From: Gracilaria gracilis
Taxonomy: Eukaryota; Rhodophyta; Florideophyceae; Gracilariales; Gracilariaceae
Direction of reading: 5' to 3'
Length of the DNA: 64,000 nt
NCBI GenBank assembly: GCA_030374805.1
Contig: JARGSG010000028.1
Location: 62,001-126,000, forward strand
The notes beneath the pieces were generated by a model. It saw only the letters and a program-made list of their open reading frames with translations, ran no database searches and was not told the origin of the DNA. The translations under genes were made by a program, and so were the position numbers. Positions 1-10,356 of the stretch are shown one piece after another (the first letter of the stretch is position 1; each line of letters opens with the position of its first letter).

Positions 1-312
1 GAGCTCAGCACTAAGATCGGCTCCTCCTCGACCGACAAAGTCAGGAGAAGCTAAACTACTACACTCCACAGTGAAAGATATGATCCCTTCATCGGGTACC
101 TCTTGACTCGGTTCCACAACCTCTGGTTTAATACCAACCAGAATGTCGGTAACTTTCCCGATTCGTACTCTAGCCGATCCCGACGCTGTTGGCAAAACAG
201 CGGTTTCGAGAGTAACTGGACGGATATCTAACATGGCGCGCCCATCACTGCGGACTCCATCTTTCGCACCGCTTCGAATGTACTCGCCCTCTGCGTCCGA
301 TAGGATTTGCAT
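1..312 (-). CDS. RRP42: Exosome complex subunit RRP42/EXOSC7, N-terminal part (runs off left edge)
   Basis: The minus strand is open from an ATG at 312 to the window edge (104 codons, no stop). The product begins MQILSDAEGEYIRSG, then RSDGRAMLDIRP, SGSARVRIGKVTDILVGIKPE and FVGRGGADL. This is the order seen at the N-terminus of EXOSC7/RRP42, an RNase PH-fold subunit of the nuclear and cytoplasmic RNA exosome ring used in 3'-end RNA processing and decay. The ATG at 312 falls where the animal protein starts, so I chose it. An in-frame stop lies about 50 bases upstream, just before a ttttcag-like acceptor, so an extra 5' exon is possible but not needed. The C-terminal part lies outside the window. 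Confidence 0.85.
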   Translation of the reverse strand, partial: MQILSDAEGEYIRSGAKDGVRSDGRAMLDIRPVTLETAVLPTASGSARVRIGKVTDILVGIKPEVVEPSQEVPDEGIISFTVECSSLASPDFVGRGGADLSAEL

Positions 313-938
313 GGCAGCATGATCCTGAGTTGAACCCGAGTCGTTCTTCTGATCTTTGAACTGAAATTATGGGAATATATTGATTCCAGGTAAGTCCTAT
401 TGTTTTCGAAGGCTCACTTCTCTCTCGTATGCAGTACTCTCGGAATTGAGAAAGAAAACTCGTAGAGTAGAGTTAAGAGGGCTATCTACTAACGGTATCC
501 CTGAACAGCGGCAATCAAGGCTGTGGTCTTGTCGAAAACAAAACAAGGAGCACTCCTATTGCATTAGTCAACAATTAAACCTAACTCAATTGGTTCTTAA
601 AAACCTTAGTTAGAAAATTGTGTTTATGATAGAGAAGTAGTAGAATGGTTGTACAGATGTGTTCCATGTCGACTTTCAACCTTGTTTCCAAGAAATAGAG
701 GTCAGATCTCCCGCAAAATGTTTAGGATGCAACTTGCCCTCCCGCTGGCCATTCACAGAACGTTTGAGGAGGATAGGAACGTTACCATCTGGAGTTCTTC
801 AATCTTTAGACCACTGTCGCCTCGGACATAGTCTTCTTTTACCAGCTCGTGGTGCGAGCTAGACTTTGCGTTCGACTACTATTCTGCTAGAGATAACCAA
901 GAGTCTGAAGCAAATAGAGCTCGCGAGAATCCTGGAAG
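313..938. other. Intergenic, divergent promoter of RRP42 and the DUF1279 gene
   Basis: About 630 bases. Only short overlapping frames with no recognisable protein are present, and I see no RNA gene. It must hold the promoters of two divergent genes. Confidence 0.5.
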
Positions 939-1478
939 ATGGCTTTCGTTGTAAACTACGTACGAGCAAGTCAACGGACACCCTTCACTGTCAAACGAGC
1001 AAGCTGCAGCTATTCAGGTTTATCACGAACCCGACCCTTACCAACTAGACGGCCTCGAGGGCTCGTTCAAAAGGAATCTGGGGCCCTATGCAACACGACA
1101 CGGGTAGTAAGATGCATGGCGAGCAGCAATTCCACTAGGCCTAATGCAAAAGAGTTGGCAAAGCTTTACGGTGGTTCTTACCTGGGAACCTCGATTGGAT
1201 TGTCGATTGTATCATACCTTGTTTTATATGCAATGATTTCTTTGGGAGTAGATGTGCCAGCGTTGATGAACTCCCTGGGCGACTTCTTAGCCATGACTCC
1301 ACTCGGAAGACCCTCTGTCCTTGACAACATATCTGAGGCAGCAAGCACTGCTGCGCTTGCATACATAGCCCACAAAGCAATGAGCCCTCTTCGATTTCCG
1401 CTAACGGTCGCTGCTACTCCTATAGTGGCCAGTTTCTTCTCTAAGAAAGATTCAGAGTCAGATGATGCAACTTCGTAA
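939..1478 (+). CDS. Plastid-targeted DUF1279 (FAM210-like) membrane protein
   Basis: 179 residues. Residues 1 to about 65 are rich in Arg, Ser and Thr and poor in acidic residues, as expected for a transit peptide. The rest matches the DUF1279 pattern: KLYGGSYLGTSIGLSIVSY followed by a hydrophobic stretch and VDVPALM (about 75-110), then a second apolar segment with AYIAHKAMSPLRFPLTVAATPIVA (about 138-165). DUF1279 proteins such as FAM210A are small organelle membrane proteins of poorly defined role. Plastid rather than mitochondrial targeting is inferred from presequence composition only. The gene is convergent with GrpE, with 171 bases between the stops. Confidence 0.75.
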   Translation: MAFVVNYVRASQRTPFTVKRASCSYSGLSRTRPLPTRRPRGLVQKESGALCNTTRVVRCMASSNSTRPNAKELAKLYGGSYLGTSIGLSIVSYLVLYAMISLGVDVPALMNSLGDFLAMTPLGRPSVLDNISEAASTAALAYIAHKAMSPLRFPLTVAATPIVASFFSKKDSESDDATS

Positions 1479-1649
1479 TCGCAGTGGTTTACACATTGGA
1501 CGAAACGTGGTTATTAGACGTCAAAAAAGAAACACTTTCATGTAAAACAAGGACTAGCTTGACTAGGACTTCAGCATCGCCGAAAGCATATCAAACGCAA
1601 AATAGATGCTGTTTACATTAAACGACAGATGTGCAGCTTGATGGAGCTC

Positions 1650-2537
1650 TTAAACAGGCTGTTCGATCTCTTCTGCATCCTCGGTTATGACATCCTCCAC
1701 TTCTCCTTCGCCCTCCGCTGGACCTGGTCCAGTGGACACTGCCACGATTGCAGGGCGAATTAATACGTCACCAAGGCGATATCCCCTTTGGAATTGCTGG
1801 CAAATCACGTCTTCTGCGTACGAATCTGACTCCAACTTTTGGATTGCCTCGTGAAAGGATGGGTCAAACACCTCGCCAACAGCATCTACTGGCTCCACCT
1901 TCAGCTTAGTAAGCGAATCCAATAGTTGCTTGTTTATAGACTGATAGCTGGACGAAATTGACTCCTCTCTATCAGTTTCGGGTTTCACAGCAGCAATCGC
2001 TCGTTCAAAATTGTCAAGAACTCCTAGGATTTCCTTACAGACTTTTGCTGTAGACTTGTTATCCTGCTTCCTCAAATCTTCCATACTTCTTCTTCGGTAG
2101 TTTTCAAAGTCTGCTGCTAATCGAACATACCTTGCTTTCTCTCCTTTGACTGCCTCGGAACTTTGATCAGCTGCGTCCTGAGCCTCGATCAGTTCTTTCT
2201 GCACGATTTCCAATTTTTTCTTCAAGAAGGACGGGGAATTGAGAATGTCGTCCGCAGCGATCTCGTCCGCAGCCTCAGCTTGCGCTGTGGGCTCCGGCTG
2301 AGTTGGAGACTCGGTTTCCAATTCGGGGGCTTGATCTCGGTTCTCATCAGATTCACCGGGTGGAGGCGGTGCTGCCGCAGGTCCAAGCGCTACAATGCGA
2401 GCCCTATTGCCCCATGCGGATTGCCTGAGAGTCGTCGGAGGGCGAAACCTGGTAACGCTGCCACAAAATTCAGAACTCGGGCAAGACAGGGCGCTCGCAG
2501 GTGCTGCAAAAGCAAGTGGTGATGGTTTAGACGCCAT
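1650..2537 (-). CDS. GrpE-type nucleotide exchange factor for organellar Hsp70
   Basis: 295 residues from the ATG at 2537. The frame stays open 30 codons further upstream, but MASKPSPLAFAAPASALS looks like a plastid transit peptide. An acidic linker follows, then a GrpE domain: a long coiled coil (LKKKLEIVQKELIEAQ ... ADFENYRRRSMEDL) and the beta domain with VEPVDAVGEVFDPSFHEAIQ, QQFQRGYRLGDVLIRPAIVAVS near the C-terminus. GrpE drives ADP release from DnaK/Hsp70. The acidic C-terminal tail (VEDVITEDAEEIEQPV) extends beyond bacterial GrpE. It is divergently transcribed from APC13. Confidence 0.92.
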   Translation of the reverse strand: MASKPSPLAFAAPASALSCPSSEFCGSVTRFRPPTTLRQSAWGNRARIVALGPAAAPPPPGESDENRDQAPELETESPTQPEPTAQAEAADEIAADDILNSPSFLKKKLEIVQKELIEAQDAADQSSEAVKGEKARYVRLAADFENYRRRSMEDLRKQDNKSTAKVCKEILGVLDNFERAIAAVKPETDREESISSSYQSINKQLLDSLTKLKVEPVDAVGEVFDPSFHEAIQKLESDSYAEDVICQQFQRGYRLGDVLIRPAIVAVSTGPGPAEGEGEVEDVITEDAEEIEQPV

Positions 2538-3295
2538 CTCTTCCCTGACTTGAAACAATGTAGGTAGTTCTATATCTGTCAGATTCTCTTTCCACGGCCT
2601 GCCGGATGATGAATGAAGTCCAACCACAATCGACGTTGACGTGTTCTACGCTCCGTTCGTGCTCGTTGATAATGAACGGAATATATCCAGGCGATACAAC
2701 AAGCGTGGCGAAAGTTCGTTGCTGTTCTAAGAACAATGAAAAGAAATCGGTTGCGGTCGTTGCGGCGAGCGAGACGTTTCGTCGTCGGGAGATTGCATGA
2801 CTCTCCATTTATGTTTATCTACATGGGATCAACTCGTTCCCCCAGAGAGTAGAGATCATGGTGAAGTTTCCAGAGCTTCCACGTTTGCCACGATGCTTAA
2901 ATTCTAGTAACTTTTATGAGCTACCAAAGCCGTCAGGAAAAGAATGTCAAACACTGTTGAAAAGGATCAATCCTGGAATTGATCTTAGGATCTCATTGAC
3001 TTAAACTTTATGCAGTTTCTAACAAAGAAACACTTTCAAAATTCAAATTTTGGGGATCACTCACAAATGCTGATACCCTTGGGTATGCACATGATCGGGT
3101 GCGATGAAAGTTCTACATGCAAGTAAACACCTCTACGAAGAAATACAAAGCAGACGTTATCTCTCTCAAGCTACAGGCCTTAGAAATCTGGGGTGCGGAG
3201 TTTTCTTTATACCTCAACCCCGAGCTCACAGGGGCTGACAAAGAACATACAAGTGAAACGAACAGCCTCAGAGTCTGAAGTGGTAAACTTCTATC
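2538..3295. other. Intergenic, divergent promoter of GrpE and APC13
   Basis: 758 bases with small frames on both strands but none recognisable. No repeat or RNA gene seen. Confidence 0.5.
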
Positions 3296-3583
3296 ATGGA
3301 TATGAACTTCAGTGCTCCAATTAATCAAGATCCTCTTCTTGTCATTCACATCGTGGACGAAAAATGGGCTACCGAAACGCTTCCTACCGAAGATATTGAA
3401 CTGCCACCCGCAGTTATTCCTGCTATTGAAGAAGATGATCATGGAGCTGTTGATGAGCAAGAGAATGAAGATGACAAGTGGAACGATTTGGGTCTTGACG
3501 ACTTTGCAATCTTAGCGTCAGAAACTGCTCGACCAAACGGTTCGGCGCAGCCAACCACCACCCCAGCTGCAAATCGTCATTGA
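3296..3583 (+). CDS. APC13: Anaphase-promoting complex subunit 13
   Basis: 95 residues. The short conserved core is visible: PLLVIHIVDEKWATETLPTE, then DIELPP, an acidic linker, and DDKWNDLGLDDF. Animal and plant APC13 share the same layout of a D-x-W, a LP-x-ED step, and a K-W-x-D-L near the end of a 70-95 residue protein. APC13 stabilises the TPR subunits of the APC/C ubiquitin ligase in mitosis. The Thr/Pro/Ala tail is not conserved. It is convergent with the CAP-D2 gene, 110 bases apart. Because the protein is small the call rests on few residues, but the pattern is specific. Confidence 0.8.
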   Translation: MDMNFSAPINQDPLLVIHIVDEKWATETLPTEDIELPPAVIPAIEEDDHGAVDEQENEDDKWNDLGLDDFAILASETARPNGSAQPTTTPAANRH

Positions 3584-3693
3584 TGTGCTCGGGCAACATC
3601 ATCTTCGACAGTCATATTACGACAGGAATTGAATCGTTATTCGTGATATATGCATTTCATTATGTTTGACACTGCACCGGTCGTAAACACGCT

Positions 3694-6600
3694 TTATTCT
3701 TCATCAGAGTTTTCTGACAGCCTTATGGCTCGCGCTTGCCGCCTGGGACGTTGGCTCTTATTTTGCACAACCTCAACATCGTCTTCTCCATCAGACGTGT
3801 CATCATCAGATGGCGACGTAGCTTCACTTTCATCTGAGTCCTCACTGTCTTCGACCACATCGGAATCGTCCTCTGATACATAATCCCTGACAACCTTCTT
3901 TCTCGGAGCATTTTTCGGCGCTCTTTGTCGCCTGCTTGGCTTTGCAACAGTGTTAGACGAACGCCTACGACTTGAGCCTTCACGTTCAATCAGTTGCTGA
4001 CTCTTTTCGGAATCATGCTCAGGTGTCCTTGCTCTTTCAATTTTTTGTTGCAACTCCTCGATCGCCTGTGCCCATGAGGTTGATATACCTTGCTTATTGC
4101 ACTTCGATACCGCTGCAGATATGTATTCAAAAACATCATCGTCACTCAGCTTGCAGCCATATGATTTGAAGTTTTCGTTAAGCTTCTTCAGCCCTCTTTC
4201 CGATATGTTCAAGATAGATATACAATATGCAAGTTCCTGAGCCTCGCGATCACTCTCGCTAGTTCTGAAACGATGACAAAGCTTTTCAACCATTCCATCC
4301 CCATGCTTTTCTCTGTCCATTAGACCGACGAGGAATGAAACTACTGTCTTGAATCCATTTTTAGTTAGGTCATCCATCTTGCTCATGCAACTAATTGTGT
4401 CTGGAAGAATGTTATAAATGGCGTTTGCCGCCTTGCGAGCAAGTTCATTGAAAAAGAGCTTGGACAGTTCTGCAATTCTTTTGTTCTCATCAAGAATGCA
4501 GATTGCTAATCCGACAATCTGGCCTTTCACCTTGATCATATCATTTAGAATGAGGTGGGTGAGTGTCATTAGCGTGTTCTTCCTCACTCTTTCATCAGGA
4601 TCCCGGAGAGAAGAATAAATATGAGATGACCACGGCTCCACCAGATTGGGAAATCTAAACGCCAAATCCCCGAGAGCTGTGACAGCGTTAGATCGCACTT
4701 GTGGATCTGTAGCTCCCGAAAGAATTGAGAATAGCAGTCGAAGATTCGACTCGCAGAATCTCTCTTGCACGCACATCAACTTCGCCAAACAAAGAACGGC
4801 AGATGCCTGCAAAATTGGTTTCGTCGTATTGTCGCTCGCTATCTTCCTTGCTATCGCCCCGTATCGCCCGAGCAATGAAGAAGGGTTGACTAATTCCTTC
4901 TCTGCAACTTCAAGTGCACGATCAGCTTCTGCATTTGCTTGCTCTTCATCGTCATTATTTCCATCCGACTTAGCTTGTTCCGCGATGTCTTTCCGTACTT
5001 GTGATATCAAGACCTCGATTCGGACGAGTTCCTTGACGGCGACATGACCAACGACAACCAAAAATCTAGACAGTTCGGTGACATCAACAGCTGCTGCTTT
5101 AGAATGAAGCTCGGAGGCCAAACCCCGAACGAGACCGCCAACCACGCGTTCAGGTTCAGGAGAGACTTGAAATATTGCGTTCAGAGCTTGTTCAACAGCG
5201 GACATCGAATTGGATGTACTTGCAACAATACAGAGTTGCTGTGCGAGTTTACCGTCGACATCGGTCCCGCTTGGGAGCTTGCACAAGGCTGCACAGGACC
5301 ATCGAGAGTATGCTGGATCACATATACCAATCGACTGAAGCACATTGATTTTCTGATGAAGCGTTTGCGGTCGTTCGGCGGCGATCATGCCAACTAGAAT
5401 GCACGCAGTTCGGCGCTGTGCCTCAGCTGCACCAGGAATTCGCCCTTCGAAGAGATCCCAAAGCACCGCAATCACAGCAGGGGAAATAACATTGCTTTCT
5501 TCTTGAAACATGGCCGATATCAGCGACTCAAGACACGCAAGTTCTCCCGTGGTTGCCCCAAGTCCTAGAGCAACTAAGCTCTTAGCAATTGCTAGAGCAG
5601 CATCCTTCTCTCCAGCTAGTTCAAGGCCTCCGGGACAGAGGAGCTTTGTGTATGCCTTCACTGCAATCTGTCTCACATTGGCTTCTCGAGCTAGAATTAA
5701 GGGAAGCATTTTGCGAACTGTGACGCCGGAGGCCGCTTCGAGCTGAAACTGAACTCCTGTGATGAGGAAAGAAACGGATTCCGCCACGTCCGTCACACTC
5801 TTGGAGCGAAGCATATCATAAAGTGTTGGCAGTCCCGCCTCGACAGCATCAGTAAATGCTAGGGACGATGCGTAGTATTTCTGTTTCAGAACAAGTTCAC
5901 TGTCTTCGTTCTCATCTTCGTCTGTTCGATTCTCTCCATTGGATTCCAGTTCTTCGCCATCTTCTCTGAGATTGATTTCTTGCTCGCCTGTATCAGCAGG
6001 AGCCCCACCATCTGAGGAAGGATCATTTTGACTTTGTCTAGACGGTGTATCTCCATCCACAGAAGCGTCATCATCCAGTTGTTCCCCGCCTCTTCCCGAT
6101 TCGCTTTCATTCGCTGTCTCCTCCCCAGAATTTTGATCTTGCTCTCCGACCACCTGAGCATCACCAGTTTGTTCAGTATCAATATCAGTATCAGGAGACA
6201 ATTCTTTCCACTTGGCTTCAAAATGGGAACGTTTCAGGGAAGGTCCGAAGGGGTTATTTTGAAGCAACGCGGCAAGTAGTTGAGCGGCATACTTCCTCAC
6301 TGCCACAGCCTTGTCCTCCAGTCTAGATGTAGCCATTTCGGCCAGTGATGGATAAAGAGGAATGGGTACCTTCTTTGCGTTTGCGAGGGAGATCCAAGCC
6401 TGCATAGCTTTGCTTCTTGTAAATGCATGAATATCACGATGGGCTCTTTCCAACAAAACCTCAAGCAGCGGATCTTTCGGGTCTGGTTTGTTCTCAATAA
6501 GAGTGGCTATCAAATGAATGATGCCATTCCTCACAATGTAACTATCACCGTCGAGTTGAGAAAGAAGGAGAGCTAGGTTTGCACGGCACAGATCTGGAAG

Positions 6601-7407
6601 TGTTTCGGACAATTCCGACACAAAGGCCGCAATGCTCTTCGCAGCGGAGGTATCTTTTGCAAGGTGTTCTGAAGGAAGACGGGCAACGTCGCGGATGAAG
6701 TCGGATACAAAGGTGCTGTGTGAAGTGTGCAAAGTGGTGGTGTGAGACAATATATGTGCAAGTGGTGCTGAGAGGTGCTCGTGGCGGTTCAATGCATGCA
6801 AGAGGGCAGTATTCGCTGGAAGACTCTGTCGGGGGTCAAACAAGAGGGACCATGAGAGCATTTGGGCAAGTAAAGCGCGTGTAGATTTGTCCTTTGCTGC
6901 AGCAGGGGATTCCAGAACGTGCAATGAAGTTCGAACCAGTAAAGAGGCAATCTGATCTTTATCGGAATCATTAAATGAACTCGGTAGTTGGATGGATGAC
7001 AATAGACGATTCATAGTTTCGAGAAGAAGAACGCGTGCAGTCTTGTCCCAGAAGCGACATACAGGAGTTATTGAAGGAGCTGTAACAGCCAATCCGGATG
7101 CGAAGTAGAGGCACACTTTGATGGAATGAGAATCGGTTGGGGTGCATGCTTGGGAGATTTGTTCTATGACGTTGAGCAGTTCGCCTTTCTCGGCGTTTTT
7201 GAGGGACTTGTATCGAGATATGAGAGCGTAAAGGGCGTTGAAATGTTGCGAGTGTGAAGACTGAGAGAAAAGAGGAGTGAGCTCGGTGGAAAAGAGTTGC
7301 AAAAGCACTTTGGGTGCGTCATGGCGGAATTGGCTTGGGTTTACGTTCCATGGAGAGTCGGTTTGTGTTGTGAGGTCTTCAAAATGCAGCGGTATCTGGA
7401 ACGCCAT
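3694..7407 (-). CDS. CAP-D2: Condensin complex subunit 1 (CAP-D2/Ycs4), HEAT-repeat protein
   Basis: 1237 residues, uninterrupted and close to the usual 1250-1400 of CAP-D2. The N-terminal third is HEAT-like helices. Residues about 405-500 are a strongly acidic low-complexity insert. The conserved Cnd1 region lies roughly at 890-1060: TDPQVRSNAVTALGDLAF, DPDERVRKNTLMTLTHLILND, GQIVGLAICILDENKRIAELSKLFFNELA. The C-terminal 130 residues are alternating basic and acidic (RRRSSNTVAKPSRRQR, then DSDVVEDSEDSDES), as in other CAP-D2 tails that bind chromatin. As a regulatory subunit it joins the kleisin CAP-H to the SMC2/4 pair for mitotic chromosome compaction. No intron is needed. Confidence 0.93.
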   Translation of the reverse strand: MAFQIPLHFEDLTTQTDSPWNVNPSQFRHDAPKVLLQLFSTELTPLFSQSSHSQHFNALYALISRYKSLKNAEKGELLNVIEQISQACTPTDSHSIKVCLYFASGLAVTAPSITPVCRFWDKTARVLLLETMNRLLSSIQLPSSFNDSDKDQIASLLVRTSLHVLESPAAAKDKSTRALLAQMLSWSLLFDPRQSLPANTALLHALNRHEHLSAPLAHILSHTTTLHTSHSTFVSDFIRDVARLPSEHLAKDTSAAKSIAAFVSELSETLPDLCRANLALLLSQLDGDSYIVRNGIIHLIATLIENKPDPKDPLLEVLLERAHRDIHAFTRSKAMQAWISLANAKKVPIPLYPSLAEMATSRLEDKAVAVRKYAAQLLAALLQNNPFGPSLKRSHFEAKWKELSPDTDIDTEQTGDAQVVGEQDQNSGEETANESESGRGGEQLDDDASVDGDTPSRQSQNDPSSDGGAPADTGEQEINLREDGEELESNGENRTDEDENEDSELVLKQKYYASSLAFTDAVEAGLPTLYDMLRSKSVTDVAESVSFLITGVQFQLEAASGVTVRKMLPLILAREANVRQIAVKAYTKLLCPGGLELAGEKDAALAIAKSLVALGLGATTGELACLESLISAMFQEESNVISPAVIAVLWDLFEGRIPGAAEAQRRTACILVGMIAAERPQTLHQKINVLQSIGICDPAYSRWSCAALCKLPSGTDVDGKLAQQLCIVASTSNSMSAVEQALNAIFQVSPEPERVVGGLVRGLASELHSKAAAVDVTELSRFLVVVGHVAVKELVRIEVLISQVRKDIAEQAKSDGNNDDEEQANAEADRALEVAEKELVNPSSLLGRYGAIARKIASDNTTKPILQASAVLCLAKLMCVQERFCESNLRLLFSILSGATDPQVRSNAVTALGDLAFRFPNLVEPWSSHIYSSLRDPDERVRKNTLMTLTHLILNDMIKVKGQIVGLAICILDENKRIAELSKLFFNELARKAANAIYNILPDTISCMSKMDDLTKNGFKTVVSFLVGLMDREKHGDGMVEKLCHRFRTSESDREAQELAYCISILNISERGLKKLNENFKSYGCKLSDDDVFEYISAAVSKCNKQGISTSWAQAIEELQQKIERARTPEHDSEKSQQLIEREGSSRRRSSNTVAKPSRRQRAPKNAPRKKVVRDYVSEDDSDVVEDSEDSDESEATSPSDDDTSDGEDDVEVVQNKSQRPRRQARAIRLSENSDEE

Positions 7408-7921
7408 GGTGCGAATTGCCTAACGAAGAAGACGAAGAAGCGTGGTCACGACAGCGACATGAAGAGCGACATGAAGAAGAAGAGCATAGATACTAAAGTT
7501 TGAAAAGGGGGGCTTTTTTGAGTTTGAAATTTGAAGCCGAAGATGTACAATAATGAATAAGTACTGTACAGTAGCAGGGGGCGCGCAGCGGCTACCAACG
7601 GCTACCGGGTCATGGCGACAATGTGAGCGTGTGCCCGAAATGAACGGTGACGAAACGAACCCGGCAGATCGCGGGGCGCAGGCGGAAGCGCAACGGAGAC
7701 GCATCGCAGCTCACGGCAACCACAAATTGCGCCTTCCCAAATGGATCGCCCAATGCATTGCCCACCCAGCGCCGCGCGCTTCGACACACGTGCTGCATGG
7801 CCCGGCGCTGATCAAGCTCGCTCTTGCTTTCTTCATATTGCGCCGTCCGCAACCGCCCGCCTTCATCCGCTTGTGCTTCAACTGCCGGTGTGACTCCGTT
7901 CACATCTTCCAGCCTTCAACC
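7408..7921. other. Intergenic, divergent promoter of CAP-D2 and FNR
   Basis: 514 bases. The FNR frame is open for 123 codons upstream of the chosen start, but that extension is Arg/Pro-rich and unlike FNR presequences, so I treat it as non-coding leader. Confidence 0.5.
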
Positions 7922-8944
7922 ATGTACGGCTTCGTCTCTGCTGCGCCGTTGCTCTCTGCGAAGGGCTCGCACCAACTGTTTGCCCAGCGCTCTTCCTTCG
8001 TCGGTGCTACTTCCTTCACCGTCGCCCAAAATGTGCGTCCTGCCTCCATTCAAATGGCCGCCGTTGACAAGAAGAAGGTTCCCATCAACATCTTCCGTCC
8101 CAAGGACCCCTACGTCGCCTCCGTTGTGTACAACGAACGCATCGTCGGTGACGACGCGCCCGGAGAGACCAAGCACATGATTTTCAACACCGATGGAAAC
8201 CTGCCGTATCTTGAGGGCCAATCCATTGGAGTCATTCCGCCTGGTATCGACGCCAAGGGAAAGCCGCACAAGGCTCGCTTGTACTCAATTGCTTCCACTC
8301 GTCATGGCGACTTTGGCGATGGCAAGACCGTTTCTTTGTCCGTCAAGCGTCTGGTGTACAATGATGATGATGGAAAAGAGGTTCGTGGTGTGTGCTCCAA
8401 CCACCTCTGCGATCTCAAGGCCGGAGACGAGGTTAGGATCTCTGGACCTGTCGGAACTGCCATGCTCATGCCGCCGGACCCCAACGCAACCATCATCATG
8501 CTTGCAACTGGTACTGGCGTCGCTCCGTTCCGTACCTACATGCGCCGTGCATTCAGTGAGAACAACTCTGACTACAAGTTCACTGGAACTATGTGGCTTT
8601 TCCTCGGTGTGCCCACCTCCTCCACTCTCTTGTACCAAGAAGAATTTGAGGAGATGAAGGCCAACTACCCTGACCAGGTTCGTCTTGACTATGCCATCTC
8701 CCGTGAACAGACCGACCCTGAGGGTAACAAGATGTACTTGCAAAACAGAATGCAGGAATATGAAGAAGAATTGTACGAACTGTTCCAAAAAGATAACACT
8801 TACGTTTACATGTGCGGTTTGGCCGGTATGGAAGACGGTATCGACAAGTTCATGTCCGCAAGATTTGAGAAGGATGGCCGGGATTGGGTGCAGTACCGTA
8901 AGGAGATGAAGAAGGCCCGTCGCTGGGAGGTGGAAACATACTAG
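7922..8944 (+). CDS. petH: Plastid ferredoxin-NADP+ reductase
   Basis: 340 residues. Residues 1 to about 45 form a transit peptide ([20 protein letters not shown]...). The mature part has the FAD-binding RLYSIAS at 119-125, the NADP-binding GTGVAPFR at 197-204, [10 protein letters not shown] near 305, and a C-terminal Tyr that stacks on the flavin in plant-type FNR. It passes electrons from reduced ferredoxin to NADP+ at the end of the photosynthetic chain. It has no N-terminal CpcD-like linker domain, unlike the long cyanobacterial form. I chose the ATG at 7922 because the presequence starts cleanly there. A run of 13 T follows about 30 bases after the stop. Confidence 0.95.
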   Translation: MYGFVSAAPLLSAKGSHQLFAQRSSFVGATSFTVAQNVRPASIQMAAVDKKKVPINIFRPKDPYVASVVYNERIVGDDAPGETKHMIFNTDGNLPYLEGQSIGVIPPGIDAKGKPHKARLYSIASTRHGDFGDGKTVSLSVKRLVYNDDDGKEVRGVCSNHLCDLKAGDEVRISGPVGTAMLMPPDPNATIIMLATGTGVAPFRTYMRRAFSENNSDYKFTGTMWLFLGVPTSSTLLYQEEFEEMKANYPDQVRLDYAISREQTDPEGNKMYLQNRMQEYEEELYELFQKDNTYVYMCGLAGMEDGIDKFMSARFEKDGRDWVQYRKEMKKARRWEVETY

Positions 8945-9789
8945 ACTGCGTTTTTGCTTGCACTTGATGCGTTTTTTTTTTTTCCTAAGTAGCTTAATCA
9001 AGGGAGAGGGTTGTACGTGCATGTCTCATATGAGAACGAGCCTGCGTCACGTCTCTGCCTACATGCAGTCCAACAAGTAAACCGCAGCATGATATTCGCT
9101 TTTGTCACATTGATGAGTAAACATTCATATGTTTGGCGCTCTCGGTATCGATTTAGCAACTTAAAAAGGGTACTTGATGCAGATGTATGTTGTACGAGAA
9201 AGACATGCATTTCGATTGATGTCCATCTTGTCAACAACCGCTGTTCCTCGTTGTATAGCAACCGGAATCGGGAATGGGTTTATCGAAGTGGTTTGGTTTG
9301 AATGCCTCAGCTGCTAGTTTAGAAAAGAACCAAGTCGCAGACGTCAAGCAACGGGTCCCTTCGTTCTCTGACAGTGCATATCTGTGTCTTAAATAGACAC
9401 AATCTTCAACGGAAGTTATGTCTAAAAGCTATCTTACCAAAGCATATAGAATTTTCGCGTGCGAGGCAGTTTCAATGGGAAGGCCGGACTATTTCCTCAT
9501 CGTTCATATTGCCGTACCGTACCAAACGTTCCGCACCAAAGCCTCCCTGACGTTGTTGTGATCGCTTTCTCCAGGGCGCTGCCCAAGAGGCAGTTCAAAA
9601 CAGGGGAGCAGCATTTTGCAGAACAGGTGAAGTTGCGCCCAATACACGTGGATGACGGTTGCCAAAATATCTCTTGACTCAAAGAGTGTTGAGGTGCCTG
9701 CCCTTTCTTTCGACGTACCCCATCTACTTTAACAGCGCAGAGTGCCAGAGTCAAAACTAGGTTCCACTTCATTACCAATTGCTCCCCCC
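8945..9789. other. Intergenic between FNR and the next small gene
   Basis: About 845 bases. Short frames on both strands show no known domain. The T-run at about 8972-8984 is just downstream of FNR. Nothing else is evident. Confidence 0.5.
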
Positions 9790-10356
9790 ATGTCGACAAA
9801 GCATTGCAAACTCAGCCCGCACGCATTTATATCGGGCTCTCTTTCAAAGTCGCGATGCCTTCCTCCCCAGCGCTTCTTCATGGGCAACAGCTGCATGGGC
9901 AACAGCTGCATGGGCAACAGCTGCATTTCTTCGAGAGCTCCGTCCTCCTTGATGAACGCTCCAAACAGAAGACCTCGCCTGCTTCCGACAACAACATATG
10001 CTTCAGCGAACAAAGAAGAGCGGGAACGAGACAATCTTGATGACTCCAATTCCGAGATGCACGTGTACAAGAAACGAGGCCAAAAACGGGAATCTTCACA
10101 AGGCGATATGCTTCCGTTTGACGTATCGATTGGCACGCCACCGCCGGAGTACTTGGGTCGATTTCGACTGGACCCAAGAACTCATTGTGGGGACATTGTA
10201 GAGCATGACGGCCGACACTTCGTCGTAAAGTCAGTGCGAATGAGATACAAGTACTTGCAGGGAAAGTATCGGATGATTGGAAAGGCCATTGAAGTGAAGA
10301 GTTTGGCGAGGAAGTCTATTGAGACGTACTTGGAAAAAACATTGCGAGAGAGCTAA
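9790..10356 (+). CDS. Predicted plastid-targeted small protein of unknown function
   Basis: 188 residues from the first ATG at 9790; the frame is open further upstream only from a GTG. The N-terminal 60 residues are Ser/Cys/Arg-rich and contain MGNSC repeated three times, a possible transit region. The compact C-terminal part (about residues 115-188) reads as a small beta-rich domain: PPPEYLGRFRLDPRTHCG, DIVEHDGRHFVVKSVRMRYKY, QGKYRMIGKAIEVKSLARKSIE. A distant likeness to small plastid proteins of plants and cyanobacteria with a Y-x-Y-x-x-G-K-Y step is my impression only. Function unknown. Confidence 0.6.
   Translation: MSTKHCKLSPHAFISGSLSKSRCLPPQRFFMGNSCMGNSCMGNSCISSRAPSSLMNAPNRRPRLLPTTTYASANKEERERDNLDDSNSEMHVYKKRGQKRESSQGDMLPFDVSIGTPPPEYLGRFRLDPRTHCGDIVEHDGRHFVVKSVRMRYKYLQGKYRMIGKAIEVKSLARKSIETYLEKTLRES
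9880..9924 (+). repeat. Three perfect 15-bp tandem repeats inside a coding region
   Basis: The unit ATGGGCAACAGCTGC occurs three times head to tail without a mismatch and encodes Met-Gly-Asn-Ser-Cys three times. Each unit carries an in-frame ATG, so any of them could serve as an alternative start. Confidence 0.95.

Noticed and set aside
7553..7921. N-terminal extension of FNR
   Set aside because: Open frame but Arg/Pro-rich with no FNR or linker likeness; the ATG at 7922 starts a good transit peptide.
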